Source: JBEEPE01 sp041191265
Lineage (GTDB): Bacteria > Verrucomicrobiota > Verrucomicrobiia > Chthoniobacterales > Chthoniobacteraceae
NCBI GenBank assembly: GCA_041191265.1
Contig: JBEEPE010000241.1
Coordinates: 1 to 24,240 of the forward strand
Reading direction: 5' to 3'
Length of the DNA: 24,240 bases
Part shown: piece after piece, positions 23,462 to 24,240 of the stretch
How the letters are laid out: every line of letters begins with the position of its first letter
Position numbering within the stretch: position 1 is the first letter of the stretch
Translations under genes and position numbers: made by a program
Notes under the pieces: generated by a model
What the model saw: only the letters and a program-made list of their open reading frames with translations
The model's database searches: none
Told to the model about the DNA's origin: nothing

Positions 23462-24240
23462 GCGAGGACACCGAACCGAAAAACGAGAGCGAGCCGCTGG
23501 CGTCTCCGGATTCGACTGCGCAAGCGCTACGTGACGAGGTGGTGGAGGCAGTGATTCGTCCGGCCAAACGGCGTGTTGAGGCGGCGGTGACGGCGATTGC
23601 TTCCATTTGGGCGAGTTTGACGACGGCGACTGCGGTCGTGGCGATCTGGCAGTCGGGCTTTGGTGAACCGGTGGTGATTGCGGTGTGCGCGTTTGGGTGC
23701 GCGCTGGTTGCCGTGATGATGGTTTCGGTCAGTCGGCGGTATGTCGGAACTGAGCGAGCGATTGCGCTGCACTTGGAGCGGATTCAGCCGGGGTGGAAGT
23801 CGGGCTTGGCTGCGGCATTGGAGCAGAGCAAGGAGGGAGAGTGGACGGCGGCTCAGGCGCGACTTTTTCGTTGGGTATTGGCGGAGCACGCGGAGATTTC
23901 AGCGGGCCGGAATGCGGTTCCACGGTTGCGGTGGTTAAGTTTTTCGATGTGGGTCAGCCATGCGGCGGTGGTCGGAGTGATTTTGTTTGCGATGACTCAT
24001 CCCTTGCTCGAGGTGGCGAAGAGGGAGGAGGGGCCTGTGGAGGCGGTGGCGGGTCTGGAAGTGAAGCCGGGAGATGTTGAGGTGGAGAAGGGGGAGCGCC
24101 TGTTTGTGACGGCGACGCTGCGGGAAGCGCGTGCGGGCGTGGTCCTGCGCTCTCGGCATTTGGGAGAGCACGAGTGGACGGTGCAGCGGATGGAGAGTCC
24201 GCTCGATGAACGGGTGGTGTCAGCCGCGATTGAGGGGTTG
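23458..24240 (+). CDS. DUF4175-like membrane protein (partial, cut by window end)
   Basis: The reading frame from the ATG at 23458 stays open for 261 codons to the right edge. An acidic start (SEDTEPKNESEPLASPDS) leads to two membrane helices (about 43-62 and 70-90), a cytoplasmic-looking helical segment, and a third helix (about 158-182, WLSFSMWVSHAAVVGVILFAM). A soluble beta-rich stretch follows, starting VAGLEVKPGDVEVEKGERLFVTATL. This matches the layout of DUF4175-type proteins, which commonly follow BatA genes in MoxR operons of Planctomycetes and Verrucomicrobia. The family call is from layout and context more than from a motif. The ATGA overlap with the BatA stop indicates coupled translation. 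Confidence 0.75.
   Translation, partial: MSEDTEPKNESEPLASPDSTAQALRDEVVEAVIRPAKRRVEAAVTAIASIWASLTTATAVVAIWQSGFGEPVVIAVCAFGCALVAVMMVSVSRRYVGTERAIALHLERIQPGWKSGLAAALEQSKEGEWTAAQARLFRWVLAEHAEISAGRNAVPRLRWLSFSMWVSHAAVVGVILFAMTHPLLEVAKREEGPVEAVAGLEVKPGDVEVEKGERLFVTATLREARAGVVLRSRHLGEHEWTVQRMESPLDERVVSAAIEGL

Noticed and set aside
1..24240. CRISPR array, tRNA, rRNA or phage genes
   Set aside because: No regularly spaced direct repeats, cloverleaf with a GTTCRA loop, rRNA-like stretch or phage structural gene was found by eye.

Overview
The window looks like a chromosomal segment of a bacterium from the Planctomycetes-Verrucomicrobia-Chlamydiae (PVC) group, most likely a Verrucomicrobiota member. 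This is inferred from gene content: LL-diaminopimelate aminotransferase, a DUF6807/PmoA-like protein, a DUF1080-like secreted protein, a cysteine-less FmdB-like protein, and a MoxR/DUF58/BatA/DUF4175 cluster with DUF4159. No rRNA or marker gene is present to settle it. The plus strand is strongly G/T-rich throughout, even beneath the minus-strand genes, which points to replication-strand skew. Most genes lie on this strand. There is no gene-free stretch longer than 300 bases.

Layout. (1) 1-200: the 5' end of a probable IS5/IS1182-like transposase leaves the window on the minus strand, in DNA lacking the local G/T skew. (2) 203-4066, plus: a class A penicillin-binding protein whose glycosyltransferase motifs are intact but whose transpeptidase nucleophile is missing, then a TlyA-type rRNA methyltransferase and a DUF151 bifunctional-nuclease protein. 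(3) 4120-6462, minus: a CBS-type family II pyrophosphatase followed by a SanA/YdcF-like DUF218 membrane protein. (4) 6606-11562, plus: dapL, then a compact run of secreted MsrA, YhbY, a secreted DUF6807 protein, ProC and a TPR protein. (5) 11635-14079: an FmdB-like protein without zinc cysteines, a 263-base spacer with inverted repeats, a fatty-acid-hydroxylase family membrane protein with a strong terminator, a minus-strand secreted DUF1080-like protein and a small four-helix membrane protein.

(6) 14182 to the right edge, plus: a DUF116-polyprenyl synthetase fusion, then a dense cluster of a TPR-flanked HExxH metallopeptidase, DUF4159, a MoxR ATPase, DUF58, a BatA/VWA membrane protein and a DUF4175-like membrane protein cut by the window end. 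Three junctions are 4-base overlaps, so coordinated translation is likely. The ATPase plus VWA proteins resemble the MoxR/VWA chaperone-like modules associated with aerotolerance and envelope functions. The large peptidase and the fused isoprenoid synthase at the head of the cluster are the least expected part.

The points most worth a second look are the transpeptidase-dead PBP, the DUF116-prenyltransferase fusion next to the peptidase-MoxR-VWA cluster, the cysteine-less FmdB homologue, and the structured spacer at 11863-12125.
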